Source of the DNA: Burkholderia lata
Lineage (GTDB): Bacteria; Pseudomonadota; Gammaproteobacteria; Burkholderiales; Burkholderiaceae
DNA: 64,000 nt
NCBI RefSeq assembly: GCF_902499335.1
Contig: NZ_CABVQK010000002.1
Span: 372,001 to 436,000 of the forward strand
Reading direction: 5' to 3'
Shown in pieces: positions 8,389-17,151 of the stretch (positions are counted from its first letter, which is position 1; every line of letters starts with the position of its first letter). The notes under the pieces were generated by a model. The model saw only the letters and a program-made list of their open reading frames with translations. It made no database searches and was not told the DNA's origin. The position numbers and the translations under genes are program-made.

Positions 8389-8949
8389 ATGCATTCCGAT
8401 CGCATCGCCCGTATCAGCCAGCAGATGGCCACCGTCACGCTGTGGTTCATCGTCGGCATGCTGGTGCTCAACGCCGCGTGCTGGGCGTTTCCGTCACTGA
8501 ACGCGGCCTCCGGGCCCGGCTTCGTATTCGGCCTTACCGATTCGGTGATCTCGAACCTGAACGTGGATGTCGCCGCATTCCCGTGGTGGCAGAAGGGAGT
8601 CGGCATCTTGCTGTCGAGCGTGCCGCTGATCGCACTCGCGAACGGCCTGCGTCATCTGCGTGCGCTGTTCCGCACCTACGCGCGCCGCGACTATTTCTCC
8701 GCGCAAGCGGCCGGCCATCTCGGCAAGACGGGCCGTGCGATCGGCCTGTGGGTGCTGCTGAGCCTGCTGTGCGAACCGCTTCTGAGCGTGTGGGCGACGC
8801 TGCGCGAGCCGGTCGGCCATCGCGTGGTCAGCATCGGCTTCAGCCTGCCGTACGTGGTCGCGCTGTTCACCGCGGCCTGCATTGCGGTCATCGCGCACAT
8901 TCTCCGGCAGGCGAGCGAACTCGATGCCGAACATCGACAGTTCGTCTGA
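8389..8949 (+). CDS. DUF2975 family inner-membrane protein
   Basis: This is a 186-residue membrane protein with four hydrophobic helices (approximately residues 17-37, 65-82, 112-132 and 150-172), matching the DUF2975 (YoaS-like) family. Its function is unknown; family members are nearly always encoded next to a small XRE regulator, as here. The start at ATG 8389 has GAGGAC 6 nt upstream; an earlier in-frame ATG at 8347 would overlap the palindromic operator region and lacks a ribosome site. The next gene follows after 8 bp, so the two are probably co-transcribed. Confidence 0.8.
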   Translation: MHSDRIARISQQMATVTLWFIVGMLVLNAACWAFPSLNAASGPGFVFGLTDSVISNLNVDVAAFPWWQKGVGILLSSVPLIALANGLRHLRALFRTYARRDYFSAQAAGHLGKTGRAIGLWVLLSLLCEPLLSVWATLREPVGHRVVSIGFSLPYVVALFTAACIAVIAHILRQASELDAEHRQFV

Positions 8950-8957
8950 GGCGCGCC

Positions 8958-9182
8958 ATGTCGATCGTGGTCAAGCTCGATGTGATGCTCGCGACGCGCA
9001 AGGTCCGCTCGAAGGATCTCGCGGCGGCCGTCGGCATCACCGAACAGAATCTGTCGCTGCTCAAGCAAGGGAAGGTCAAGGGCATCCGTTTCGCGACGCT
9101 CGAGGCGATCTGCCGCTATCTCGACTGCCAGCCCGGCGACCTGCTCGCGTTCAGCGATGACGGTGTCGGCGAGCCGGACTGA
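8958..9182 (+). CDS. Small XRE-family (YozG-like) transcriptional regulator
   Basis: This is a 74-residue single-domain Cro/C1-type HTH protein. The helix-turn-helix KDLAAAVGITEQNLSLLKQGKVKGIRF is followed by the LEAICRYLDCQPGDLLAF tail typical of the group. It is encoded 8 bp after the DUF2975 membrane protein. The two-gene arrangement suggests that the regulator autorepresses the pair through the palindrome at 8322-8342. The membrane protein may modulate it, but that is inference. Confidence 0.85.
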   Translation: MSIVVKLDVMLATRKVRSKDLAAAVGITEQNLSLLKQGKVKGIRFATLEAICRYLDCQPGDLLAFSDDGVGEPD

Positions 9183-9269
9183 CGCATCGCAATGGTCAGG
9201 TGCCGAGGCGGCGTGGGTCGTGCATCGCCGCGGTGGCTGTCGCCGTCCACGGGCTGCAAATGGTGAAAC

Positions 9270-9300
9270 GGGCGGCACGCGGGAAACCCGCCTGCCGCCC
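9270..9300. terminator. Hairpin terminator between convergent genes
   Basis: GGGCGGCA pairs with TGCCGCCC; after a C.C mismatch, GCGGG pairs with CCCGC around an AAA loop. It lies between the convergent XRE gene (stop 9182) and MerR gene (stop 9324). There is no clear T-run, so its efficiency is uncertain. Confidence 0.6.
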
Positions 9301-9323
9301 GCACCTTCATGCACTCAACAACC

Positions 9324-10352
9324 TCAACGCGCAGGCGCAAGCTGCGCCATCGCCTCCCGCACGAAGCCGATCAACGTGTCGTCGATCCACGAATCCTTCG
9401 TCAGTGACGGCTCGTTCATCATCGCGTGGCGGAATTTCGCATGCGTGGCCGGATCGGTGCCGGCGTAGCTGCAGAACAGCGTGAGCCAGCGCTGCGCAAG
9501 CGCGCGGCCTTCCGGTGAATCCGGTCTGGCGCCCGCATCGATCGCGTCGCGCACGTCGCCCATCAGTTGCGGCCATGCCATTGCGCCTTCACCGTAGTGG
9601 GCCCGCATGAAGCGGATCTCGTCCGGCGCAAGATACTTCTCGAAGATCCGCATCTTGGTTTCCGACGACGCGCGCAGCACATAGTCGCGCAGCGCGGTCG
9701 AAATGCCGATCTTCGACTGCATTGCCGGTTCGTGTTCGTGCATCAGGTTCAGCTTCGCCAGCAGCCGTGGGTCGTTGTTCGTGTCGCGCACGAGCAGCGC
9801 CATCCAGCGGCTGGCGAGCGCACGGGTGCGTTCGTCTTCGGCGGGCACGCCCGCGTCGTGCAGCGCGCGAACGTCGTCGACGAGTGCGATCCATTCGGCG
9901 TCGCCCGCCTGGCTCTTCTGGTACATCGGCAGGCGCGCGAGTTCTTCCTCGGAAAAATATTTGTCGTACACGGTCATCAACTCCAGTGTGGTGAGCCAAT
10001 CGGCCAGCTCCGGCTCCGTGCCCGCGGCGAGCTGCGCATGCAGGCTCACGAGCCGTTCGCGCAGCTGCGCGGTCTGCGCGAGCTGACGGTCGAGCAGCGC
10101 GATCTGCTTCGCGACGATCTCGACGAGCGGGGTGTCGGGCTGGTTCAGGTGGTCGCCGATTTCGGTGAGCGACAGGCCGAAGCGACGCAGCGCCTGGATC
10201 TGGTGGAGCCGGGCGATGTCGTGGCGGTCGTACAGCCGGTAGCCGTTGTCGGCGCGCGCCGAAGGCGTCAGCAAACCGATCGCGTGATAGTGATGAAGCG
10301 TGCGGACGGTCAGCCCGCTGCGTTTCGCCAGTTCTCCCACTTTCAGTCGCAT
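9324..10352 (-). CDS. MerR-family regulator with TipAS-like sensor domain
   Basis: This is a 342-residue protein. Residues 1-70 are a MerR winged helix (KVGELAKRSGLTVRTLHHYHAIGLL, GYRLYDRHDIARL), and a coiled-coil dimerisation helix follows at ~75-110. Residues ~115-340 hold two alpha-helical repeats of the TipAS type (KYFSEEELARLPMY and KYLAPDEIRFMRAHYG, each followed by a W..L region). In TipA that domain binds thiopeptide-like antibiotics. The start at 10352 has GGAGGAACGA upstream. No effector gene is adjacent on this side. A plausible operator with long spacing lies just upstream of the start. Confidence 0.8.
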   Translation of the reverse strand: MRLKVGELAKRSGLTVRTLHHYHAIGLLTPSARADNGYRLYDRHDIARLHQIQALRRFGLSLTEIGDHLNQPDTPLVEIVAKQIALLDRQLAQTAQLRERLVSLHAQLAAGTEPELADWLTTLELMTVYDKYFSEEELARLPMYQKSQAGDAEWIALVDDVRALHDAGVPAEDERTRALASRWMALLVRDTNNDPRLLAKLNLMHEHEPAMQSKIGISTALRDYVLRASSETKMRIFEKYLAPDEIRFMRAHYGEGAMAWPQLMGDVRDAIDAGARPDSPEGRALAQRWLTLFCSYAGTDPATHAKFRHAMMNEPSLTKDSWIDDTLIGFVREAMAQLAPAR

Positions 10353-10384
10353 TCGTTCCTCCGTTCGGTACGCACACTGGAGTC

Positions 10385-10411
10385 TCGAACGTTACGCTAC
10401 GTGAGGGTCAA
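10385..10411 (-). promoter_or_regulatory. Possible MerR-type promoter/operator of the MerR-TipAS gene
   Basis: On the minus strand TTGACC (10406-10411) is followed by CTCACGTAGCGTAACGT, with ACGT half-sites repeated, in the place where MerR proteins bind long-spacer promoters. The -10 is not obvious. It is offered as a candidate only. Confidence 0.35.
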
Positions 10412-10426
10412 GCGGAAGATCGGGAA

Positions 10427-10459
10427 TCGGGTGCGCGGGGGGATTCCGCGCGCACCCGA
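10427..10459 (-). terminator. Hairpin after the RND operon outer-membrane gene
   Basis: TCGGGTGCGCG (10427-10437) pairs perfectly with CGCGCACCCGA (10449-10459). It lies 13 bp beyond the stop of the outer-membrane factor gene and before the MerR promoter. It lacks a T-tract but probably marks the end of the efflux operon. Confidence 0.55.
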
Positions 10460-10472
10460 CGGCAGGGACGGC

Positions 10473-12038
10473 TTATTGCGGCGAAGGCGGGGTGTCGGCG
10501 GCGGTGGCGCGCGCTTGCTGGCCGGTTGCGGAGCCGCCGGCTGCCGGGTCGGTCTTGCCGGACTGGCCGGCCTTGTCGACCGGCGGCGTGCCCATCGCCT
10601 GGTAAAGCCGCGCGGTATCCGCGAACCGCGCGCCGGTCGCGCGGATCTCGTCGAGCCGCGCGTTGCGATACTGCAGCTCGCTGGCGCGCGCGGCCGACGG
10701 CGGCAGCGCGCCGAGCCGCACGCGGGCCGCCGCGTCGTCGTACGCGCCGCGCGCGGACAGCGCGGCACGGGACGACGCGTCGAGCGCCTCCGCATCGTGC
10801 TCGAGCGCCGCGAGCGAATCGGCGACGTTCTGGAACGCGCCGAGCACGGCCTGTTTGTACTGGTCGACGGCGGCCTCGTAGGTCGCCTTCGCCGCGCGGC
10901 GCTGCGCGAGCAGCGCGCCGCCGTGGAAGATCGGCTGGCTCAGCGACGCGCCGACGTTCCAGATCGAGCCGGCGCCCGACAGCATCGTCGGCCAGCTGAA
11001 GCCGCCTTTGCCCATCGCGGCCGACAGCGACAGCTGCGGGAACAGCTGCGCGGTCGCGAGGCCCACTTCGGCCGCGGCGGCCTTCAGCCCCGCGTCGGCC
11101 GCCTGGATGTCCGGGCGGCTTTGCAGCAGGTCCGACGGCACGACGACGGGCACTTGCTCGGGCAGGTGCAGGTCGGCAAGCGTGAGATCGGCCGGCGGTT
11201 GGTCGGGCGTGCGGCCGACCAGCACCGCGAGCGCATGGCGTGCCGAGTCGCGTTGCTGGCGCAGCGCGGGCAGGCTCGCCGCGAACGTGTCGGCGCTTTG
11301 CCGCGCGTTCAGCGCGTCGCTGCGCGATGCGGAACCGAGCGCGTAGCGGCGTTCGGCATCGTGCGCCTGGTCGTTGGCGAGCGCGACGAGCCGCTCGGTG
11401 GTGCTGATCTGCGCGTTCAGCACCGACACCGTGATCGACGCGGTGACGATGTTCGCGGCCAGTGCGCGCCGCGCGGATTCGAGCTGGAACGCGCTGACGT
11501 CGACGCGCCGCGCCAGCGCACGGTTCGCGAAACGCGACGCACCGAACAGGTCGATCGTGTAGCTCGCCTGCAATTGGCCGACGAACGTGTCGTACAGCAG
11601 CGTCGGCGCGCCGAGCGCGGGAATCGGTACGCCGAGCGCACGCTGGCGCGTGGCCTGGCCGCCCGCGTCGATCGACGGCAGCATCGAGCTGCCGATCTGC
11701 CCGCGCAACTGTTCGCGCGCGGCATCGAGCGAGTGCGATGCCGCGCTCAACGTCGGACTGTTGCGCAGCCCTTCGTCGACGAGCGCGTTCAACGCATCGG
11801 AGCGGTACTGCTTCCACCAGTCGGGCACCGGTTGCGCGCCGACCTCGAACTGCTGCGCGACGCCTTGCGCGGACACGGTCTGCTGGACTTGCGGTGTGCT
11901 GCCGTAGTGCGCGGGCGACGGCATCGCGGGCGGCTCGCCGCTCGGCGCGAACCAGGAGCAGCCCGCGAGCGGGCCGGCGAGGCTCGCCACGGCAAGTGCC
12001 CGCACGGCTTTCGTTTTCAGGTTCATCGATCGATCCAT
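10473..12038 (-). CDS. Outer-membrane efflux lipoprotein (NodT/OprM family)
   Basis: This is a 521-residue outer-membrane channel of an RND pump. A lipoprotein signal ends in LAGPLAGC (Cys27). Two outer-membrane efflux repeats follow (~75-270 and ~295-480), with the expected coiled-coil heptads and the SRPDIQAADAGLKAAAAEVGLA motif. The C-terminus is a low-complexity Gly/Ala/Thr tail. It starts 2 bp after the RND gene stop with GGGAG upstream, so the three pump genes are translationally close. It should form the TolC-like exit duct for the adjacent inner-membrane transporter. Confidence 0.88.
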   Translation of the reverse strand: MDRSMNLKTKAVRALAVASLAGPLAGCSWFAPSGEPPAMPSPAHYGSTPQVQQTVSAQGVAQQFEVGAQPVPDWWKQYRSDALNALVDEGLRNSPTLSAASHSLDAAREQLRGQIGSSMLPSIDAGGQATRQRALGVPIPALGAPTLLYDTFVGQLQASYTIDLFGASRFANRALARRVDVSAFQLESARRALAANIVTASITVSVLNAQISTTERLVALANDQAHDAERRYALGSASRSDALNARQSADTFAASLPALRQQRDSARHALAVLVGRTPDQPPADLTLADLHLPEQVPVVVPSDLLQSRPDIQAADAGLKAAAAEVGLATAQLFPQLSLSAAMGKGGFSWPTMLSGAGSIWNVGASLSQPIFHGGALLAQRRAAKATYEAAVDQYKQAVLGAFQNVADSLAALEHDAEALDASSRAALSARGAYDDAAARVRLGALPPSAARASELQYRNARLDEIRATGARFADTARLYQAMGTPPVDKAGQSGKTDPAAGGSATGQQARATAADTPPSPQ

Positions 12039-12040
12039 GG

Positions 12041-15000
12041 TCAGGCTCCCGACGGCGCGGCAGGCGTGCCGCCAGGCGGCGGGCCGGCCTGCGGGTCGCG
12101 TTCGTCGTGCTTCACGCGGAACCACGTCGCATACAGCGCGGGCAGGTAGAACAGCGTCAGCACGGTCGCGCTCGTGATGCCGCCCATCAGCGCGGTCGCC
12201 ATCGGCCCGAAGAAGTTCGAGCGCAACAGCGGGATCAGCGCGAGCACGGCGGCCGCGGCTGTCAGCGTGATCGGACGGAAGCGCCGCACGGTCGCGCCGA
12301 TGATCGCGTCGATACGGCGGTGGCCGGCCGCGATGTCCTGCTCGATCTGGTCGACGAGGATCACCGAGTTGCGCATGATGATCCCGAACATCGCGATCAC
12401 GCCGAGCATCGCGACGAAGCCGAACGGCTGGCCGAACAGCAGCAGCGTGGCGACCACGCCGATCAGCCCGAGCGGCGCGGTCAGCACGACCATCAGCACG
12501 CGCGAGAAGCTCTGCAGCTGGATCATCAGCAGCGTGAACACGGCGATCGCCATCAGCGGCATCTGCGCGTTGATCGACTTCTGCGCCTTCGCGCTTTCCT
12601 CGACCGAGCCGCCGATGTTGATCTGATAGCCGACCGGCAGCTGCGCGCGCAACGCGTTCAGCTTTGCGTCGACCGCATGCGTGACGTCGATGCCCTGCGC
12701 GCCGGCGCGCACGTCCGACTGCACGGTGATGGTCGGCTGGCGGTCGCGCTCCCACACGACGCCGTATTCGAGCGTCGGCTTGAAGCGGCCGAGCGAGCCC
12801 AGCGGCACCGGGCCGTTCGGGGTCGGCAGCGCGAGGCCCGCCAGCTTCGCGGGGTCGACACGGTCGGCCCGTGGCGCGCGCAGGTCGACCGCGATCAGCT
12901 TGTCGCGCTCGCGGTACTGCGTGACGGTCGTGCCGGACAGCGTCATCGCGAGGAAGCTCGACACGTCCTGCGACGTGACATTCAGCTCGCGCGCCTTCTT
13001 CTGGTCGATCTCGAAGCGCACCGAGCGCTCGGCCGGCTCGTCCCAGTCGAACTGCACGTTGACCGTGCGCGCGTCGCCGCGCATCGTCGCCGCGACCTTC
13101 TCGGCGATCGAGCGGACCGTCGCGATGCTGTCGCCGCTCACGCGGAACTGCACCGGGTAGCCGACCGGCGGGCCGTTCTCGAGCCGCGACAGCCGCGAGC
13201 GCACGGCCGGGAACTGCTCGCGCAACGTGGTTTCGAGCCAGGCCGCGAGCTTCTCGCGGTCCTTCACCGATTTCGCGGTGATCACGAACTGCGCGAAGTT
13301 CGGCAGTTGAAGCTGCTGGTCGAGCGGCAGGTAGAAGCGCGGCGCGCCGCTGCCGACGAAGTTCACCGAATGATCGATCTCGGGGCGCTTGTCGATCACT
13401 TTCTCGAGGCGTTCGGTCTCGCGCAGCGTCGCCGCGAACGACGCGCCTTCGGGCAGCCGCAGGTCGACGAGCAGCTCGGGGCGATCGGAGCTCGGGAAGA
13501 ACTGCTGCGGCACGAGCGAGAAGCCCATCAACGCCACGACGAAGAGCGCGCCCGTGATCAGCAGCACGACGAAGCGCCGCTCGATGCACCAGTCGATCCA
13601 GCCGCGCAGCCGCCGGTAGAAACGCGTGTCGTAGATGTCGTGCTCGTGGTCGTCGGGCAGGTGCGCCTCGTGTGCTTGCCGCTTGCGTTCGGGCAGCAGG
13701 TGGAAGCCGAGCAGCGGGATCAGCACGACCGCCGCGAACCACGACGCGATCAGTGCGATCGCAGACACCTCGAAGATCGAGCGCGTGTATTCGCCGGTGC
13801 TCGATTTCGCGAGCGCGATCGGCAGGAAGCCCGACACGGTGACGAGCGTGCCCGTCAGCATCGGGAACGCGGTGCTCGTATAGGCGAACGCGGCGGCGCG
13901 TGCACGGGTGTAGCCCTGTTCGAGCTTCACGGCCATCATCTCGACCGCGATGATCGCGTCGTCGACGAGCAGCCCGAGCGCGAGCACGAGCGTGCCGAGC
14001 GACACCTTGTGCAGCCCGATGTCGAACAGGTACATGAAGAGGGCGGTGACCGCGAGCACGACGGGAATCGAGATCACGACCACCATCCCGGTGCGCAGGC
14101 CGAGCGACACGAGGCTCACGACCAGCACGATCGCGACGGCTTCGGCCACTGCTTCGAGGAAGTCGTCGACCGAATGCTCGACCGCGTGCGGCATGCTCGA
14201 CACCAGCGTCAGCTTGAGGCCGGCCGGCAGTTGCGCCTGCAGGTCCTTCGATTCCGCGTCGAGCGCCTTGCCGAGCCGGATCACGTCGCCGCCCGGCTGC
14301 ATCGTGACGCCGATGCCGAGCACCGCACGGCCGCCCGCACGCATCTGCGTGACGGCCGGGTCGTCGTAGCCGCGCTTCACCGTCGCGAGATCGCCGAGCC
14401 GGAACGTACGGCCGTTGATGCGGATCAGCGTGTCGGCGATCGCGTCGACGTTGTCGAACTGGCCGCTCGGCCGCACGAACACGCGGTCGTCGGCGGTCGT
14501 CAGCACGCCGGCCGACGAGATGTCGTTCTGCGCGTTGATCGCCTGCCCGAGCTGCTGCGGCGAGATGCCGAGGCGCGTGAGCTGCGCGTTGTTCACCTCG
14601 ATGAAGATCCGCTGATCGGGGTCGCCGAAATAGTCGACCTTGCCGACGCCCGGCACGCGCAGCAGCACGGTGCGTAGCTGGTCCGCGTAATCGTGAAGCT
14701 GCGCGGGCGTGAAGCCGTCGCCTTCGAGCGTCCAGATGTTGGTGTAGACGTCGCCGAATTCGTCGTTGAAGAACGGGCCCTGCACGCCGGGCGGCAGCGT
14801 ATAGCCGATGTCGCCGACCTTCTTGCGGATCTGGTACCAGGTTTCAGGCACGTCCTTCACGGGCGCCGAATCCTTCATCGTGAAGAAGATCAGCGATTCG
14901 CCAGGGCGCGAATAGCTGCGCAGGAAGTCGATGGCCGGCGTTTCCTGCAGCTTGCGGCCGATCCGGTCGGTCACCTGTTCCTGCACCTGCCGCGCGGTCG

Positions 15001-15187
15001 CGCCGGGCCAGAACGTGCGGATCACCATCACGCGGAACGTGAACGGCGGGTCTTCGGATTGCGCGAGGCGCGTGTACGCAAGGATGCCCGCGAGGGTCGC
15101 GAGCGCGATCAGGTAGACGACCAGCGCCTGGTGGCGCAGCGCCCACGCCGACAGGTTGAAGCGGCCTTCTTCGTAGGAAACGCTCAC
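12041..15187 (-). CDS. RND multidrug efflux permease (AcrB superfamily, TriC-like)
   Basis: This is a 1048-residue inner-membrane antiporter with the full RND layout: TM1 near residues 15-37, a large periplasmic loop, TM2-6, a second periplasmic loop, and TM8-12. The proton-relay acidic pair is present in TM4 (GLLVDDAIIAVEM). The N-terminus (NLSAWALRHQ...LAQSEDPPFTFRVMVIRTFWPGATA) resembles the TriC/MexK branch, not AcrB itself. Substrates cannot be read from the sequence. The GTG start at 15187 overlaps the TGA of the adaptor gene (GTGA), with GGAGG upstream, which points to translational coupling. A much longer frame upstream is a shadow. Confidence 0.9.
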   Translation of the reverse strand: MSVSYEEGRFNLSAWALRHQALVVYLIALATLAGILAYTRLAQSEDPPFTFRVMVIRTFWPGATARQVQEQVTDRIGRKLQETPAIDFLRSYSRPGESLIFFTMKDSAPVKDVPETWYQIRKKVGDIGYTLPPGVQGPFFNDEFGDVYTNIWTLEGDGFTPAQLHDYADQLRTVLLRVPGVGKVDYFGDPDQRIFIEVNNAQLTRLGISPQQLGQAINAQNDISSAGVLTTADDRVFVRPSGQFDNVDAIADTLIRINGRTFRLGDLATVKRGYDDPAVTQMRAGGRAVLGIGVTMQPGGDVIRLGKALDAESKDLQAQLPAGLKLTLVSSMPHAVEHSVDDFLEAVAEAVAIVLVVSLVSLGLRTGMVVVISIPVVLAVTALFMYLFDIGLHKVSLGTLVLALGLLVDDAIIAVEMMAVKLEQGYTRARAAAFAYTSTAFPMLTGTLVTVSGFLPIALAKSSTGEYTRSIFEVSAIALIASWFAAVVLIPLLGFHLLPERKRQAHEAHLPDDHEHDIYDTRFYRRLRGWIDWCIERRFVVLLITGALFVVALMGFSLVPQQFFPSSDRPELLVDLRLPEGASFAATLRETERLEKVIDKRPEIDHSVNFVGSGAPRFYLPLDQQLQLPNFAQFVITAKSVKDREKLAAWLETTLREQFPAVRSRLSRLENGPPVGYPVQFRVSGDSIATVRSIAEKVAATMRGDARTVNVQFDWDEPAERSVRFEIDQKKARELNVTSQDVSSFLAMTLSGTTVTQYRERDKLIAVDLRAPRADRVDPAKLAGLALPTPNGPVPLGSLGRFKPTLEYGVVWERDRQPTITVQSDVRAGAQGIDVTHAVDAKLNALRAQLPVGYQINIGGSVEESAKAQKSINAQMPLMAIAVFTLLMIQLQSFSRVLMVVLTAPLGLIGVVATLLLFGQPFGFVAMLGVIAMFGIIMRNSVILVDQIEQDIAAGHRRIDAIIGATVRRFRPITLTAAAAVLALIPLLRSNFFGPMATALMGGITSATVLTLFYLPALYATWFRVKHDERDPQAGPPPGGTPAAPSGA

Positions 15188-16293
15188 GATGCGAAGTCCT
15201 CCGGATGCAGCGGCGCGATCGCGCGCACTTTCTCGCCCGCGCTGACCGTGTGCACACCCTGCAGCACCACGCATTCGCCGGGCTGCAGCCCGTGCGACAC
15301 CGTCACCGTGCGCTCGTTGAACCGTGCGACGTCGACGCGGCGCAGCTCGAGCGTGTCGTCCTTCGTGCGCACGACCCACACGGCCGGTTGCTGGCCGTCG
15401 TGGAACAGCGCGGTCGCGGGCAGCGTGATCGGCTGCGCGTCACCGGTGGCCGGTGCGCCGTCGAACGCGACGCTGGCCGTCATCCCGAGCCGGATCGCCG
15501 GATCGGGTGTGGCGAGCGTGAGCTTCACGCGATACGTGCGGCTTTGCGGATCGGCGGCCGGTGCGATTTCGCGGACCTTCGCGGCGAACGGGCGGCCCGG
15601 CAGCGACGGCAGCGTGACGGTGGCCGTGTGGCCCGGCGTGAGCGACGCCAGTGCGGCCTCGGGCACGTCGCTGACGACATCGACGTCGCCGGACCATGCG
15701 AGCTGGTAGACGGCCTGGCCGGCCGACACGTTCTGGCCGGTATCGGCCTGTTCGGCGGTGATGTAGCCCGCGTGATCGGCGACGAGCGTCGCGTAGCGGA
15801 GCTGGTTCTTCGCGAGCGCGAGCTGCTGCTGTGCCTGGTCGCGCTGCGCGAGCGCCGACGTGTAGCTGTTCTCGGTCTGCTCGAGCTGCGCGGTGGCGAT
15901 CAGGTTTTCGCGTGCCTGCGCGCGATCTCGGTCGAGCTGCTGCTTCGCGAACGCGAGGCTGTGCGTCGCGGCATCGAGCTGCGCCTGCGCGCTCGCGGCG
16001 TTCTTCTCGACGTCGGACGGATCGAGCAGCGCGACGACCTGGCCGACCTTGACCGTATCGCCGAGGCGCACCTTGCGCTCGATGATCTTGCCGGCAATGC
16101 GGAACGACAGCGGGGTGGCGTAGCGCGGCTGGATCTCGCCGGGGAGCGTGCGTGCGACGGCAGCGCCGTCGGCATGGGCGGGCAGCGCGACGACGGGGCG
16201 CGGGGCGGGCGGCGCGGATTCTTTCGGATGACAGGCGGCGAGGACGAGCGCGGCGCCGACCAGCAGCGCGGCGCGGGAACCGGAGCGATTCAC
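15184..16293 (-). CDS. RND efflux periplasmic adaptor (membrane-fusion lipoprotein)
   Basis: This 369-residue adaptor joins the inner-membrane pump to the outer-membrane channel. It is a lipoprotein: the signal ends LVLAAC, Cys21. A lipoyl/barrel-sandwich half (IIERKVRLGDTVKVGQVVALLDPSD), an alpha-helical hairpin (~100-170), the second lipoyl half and a beta-barrel follow. I chose GTG 16293 with GGGGG upstream; another GTG at 16374 gives a longer, poorly hydrophobic N-terminus. It is the first gene of the three-gene pump operon and is divergent from a TetR repressor. Confidence 0.87.
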   Translation of the reverse strand: MNRSGSRAALLVGAALVLAACHPKESAPPAPRPVVALPAHADGAAVARTLPGEIQPRYATPLSFRIAGKIIERKVRLGDTVKVGQVVALLDPSDVEKNAASAQAQLDAATHSLAFAKQQLDRDRAQARENLIATAQLEQTENSYTSALAQRDQAQQQLALAKNQLRYATLVADHAGYITAEQADTGQNVSAGQAVYQLAWSGDVDVVSDVPEAALASLTPGHTATVTLPSLPGRPFAAKVREIAPAADPQSRTYRVKLTLATPDPAIRLGMTASVAFDGAPATGDAQPITLPATALFHDGQQPAVWVVRTKDDTLELRRVDVARFNERTVTVSHGLQPGECVVLQGVHTVSAGEKVRAIAPLHPEDFAS

Positions 16294-16416
16294 GAAACCC
16301 CCAGATGAGGTGAGAGCGAGAGCGGAACGAAGCCGGCAAGCGCGGTGGGCGCTTGCCCCGAGCGGCGCCGGCACGGGCGTGCGGACACCATCTTTCAGAA
16401 ACTGTGGCGAATTCTA

Positions 16417-16430
16417 ATACACACCTGTAT
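16417..16430. promoter_or_regulatory. Candidate TetR operator between pump and repressor
   Basis: ATACA-CACC-TGTAT forms an inverted repeat in the AT-richer gap between the divergent adaptor and TetR genes. The position fits a repressor site covering both promoters. The arms are short, so the boundaries are uncertain. Confidence 0.5.
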
Positions 16431-16479
16431 CTGAATGCAAAGATGAATCCGAAAGGTAAAGGGTGCTAGACTGCGCGCC

Positions 16480-17100
16480 ATGAAACCACAGCGCTTAACT
16501 CGCGAGCAGAGCAGGGACCAGACGCGCGAACGTCTGCTGAATGCCGCGCACCGGATTTTTATGAAGAAAGGCTATGTGGCCGCGAGTGTCGAGGACATCG
16601 CGGCGGCGGCCGGTTTTACGCGCGGGGCGTTCTATTCGAATTTCAGCAGCAAGTCCGACCTGTTGCTGGAGTTGCTGGAGCGCGATCACGCTGAAGTGCA
16701 GGCCGACTTCCAGGCGATCTTCGACGGGGGCGGAACGCGCGAGCAGATGGAGTCGATGTCGCTCGCGTATTACCGGACGCTGTTTCAGGACGACGAATAT
16801 TCGCTGCTGTGGGGCGAGGCGAAGCTGCAGGCCGCGCGCGACGCGAAGTTCCGCGTGCGCTTCAACCAGTTCCTGCATGGCAAGCGCCTGCAGATGGCCG
16901 AGTTCATCCGGCGCTTCTCGGAGCGCGCGGGCACGCCGCTGCTGCTGCCGGCGGAGACGCTTGCGTTCGGGCTGATGTGCCTGTGCGATGGCGTGCAGTC
17001 GTACTACTCGGCTGATCCGCAGCACGTGTCGGCCGAGGTGGCCGAGTCGGTGCTGGCGGGATTCTTCGCACGCGTGGTGCTCGGGCGCGCGCCGGACTGA
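16480..17100 (+). CDS. TetR/AcrR-family repressor of the RND pump
   Basis: This is a 206-residue regulator. The N-terminal HTH (RLLNAAHRIFMKKGYVAASVEDIAAAAGFTRGAFYSNFSSKSDLL, residues ~18-62) is a textbook TetR domain close to AcrR/TtgR. The C-terminal ligand-binding region is all-helical. It is divergently transcribed from the efflux operon with 186 bp between the starts and a palindrome in between, the standard layout for local repression relieved by a pump substrate. Confidence 0.88.
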   Translation: MKPQRLTREQSRDQTRERLLNAAHRIFMKKGYVAASVEDIAAAAGFTRGAFYSNFSSKSDLLLELLERDHAEVQADFQAIFDGGGTREQMESMSLAYYRTLFQDDEYSLLWGEAKLQAARDAKFRVRFNQFLHGKRLQMAEFIRRFSERAGTPLLLPAETLAFGLMCLCDGVQSYYSADPQHVSAEVAESVLAGFFARVVLGRAPD

Positions 17101-17151
17101 GCGGGCCCTGGCCTCGAGCCGCGCTCGCGCTGCCGGCGGCGAGGCGCCCGG

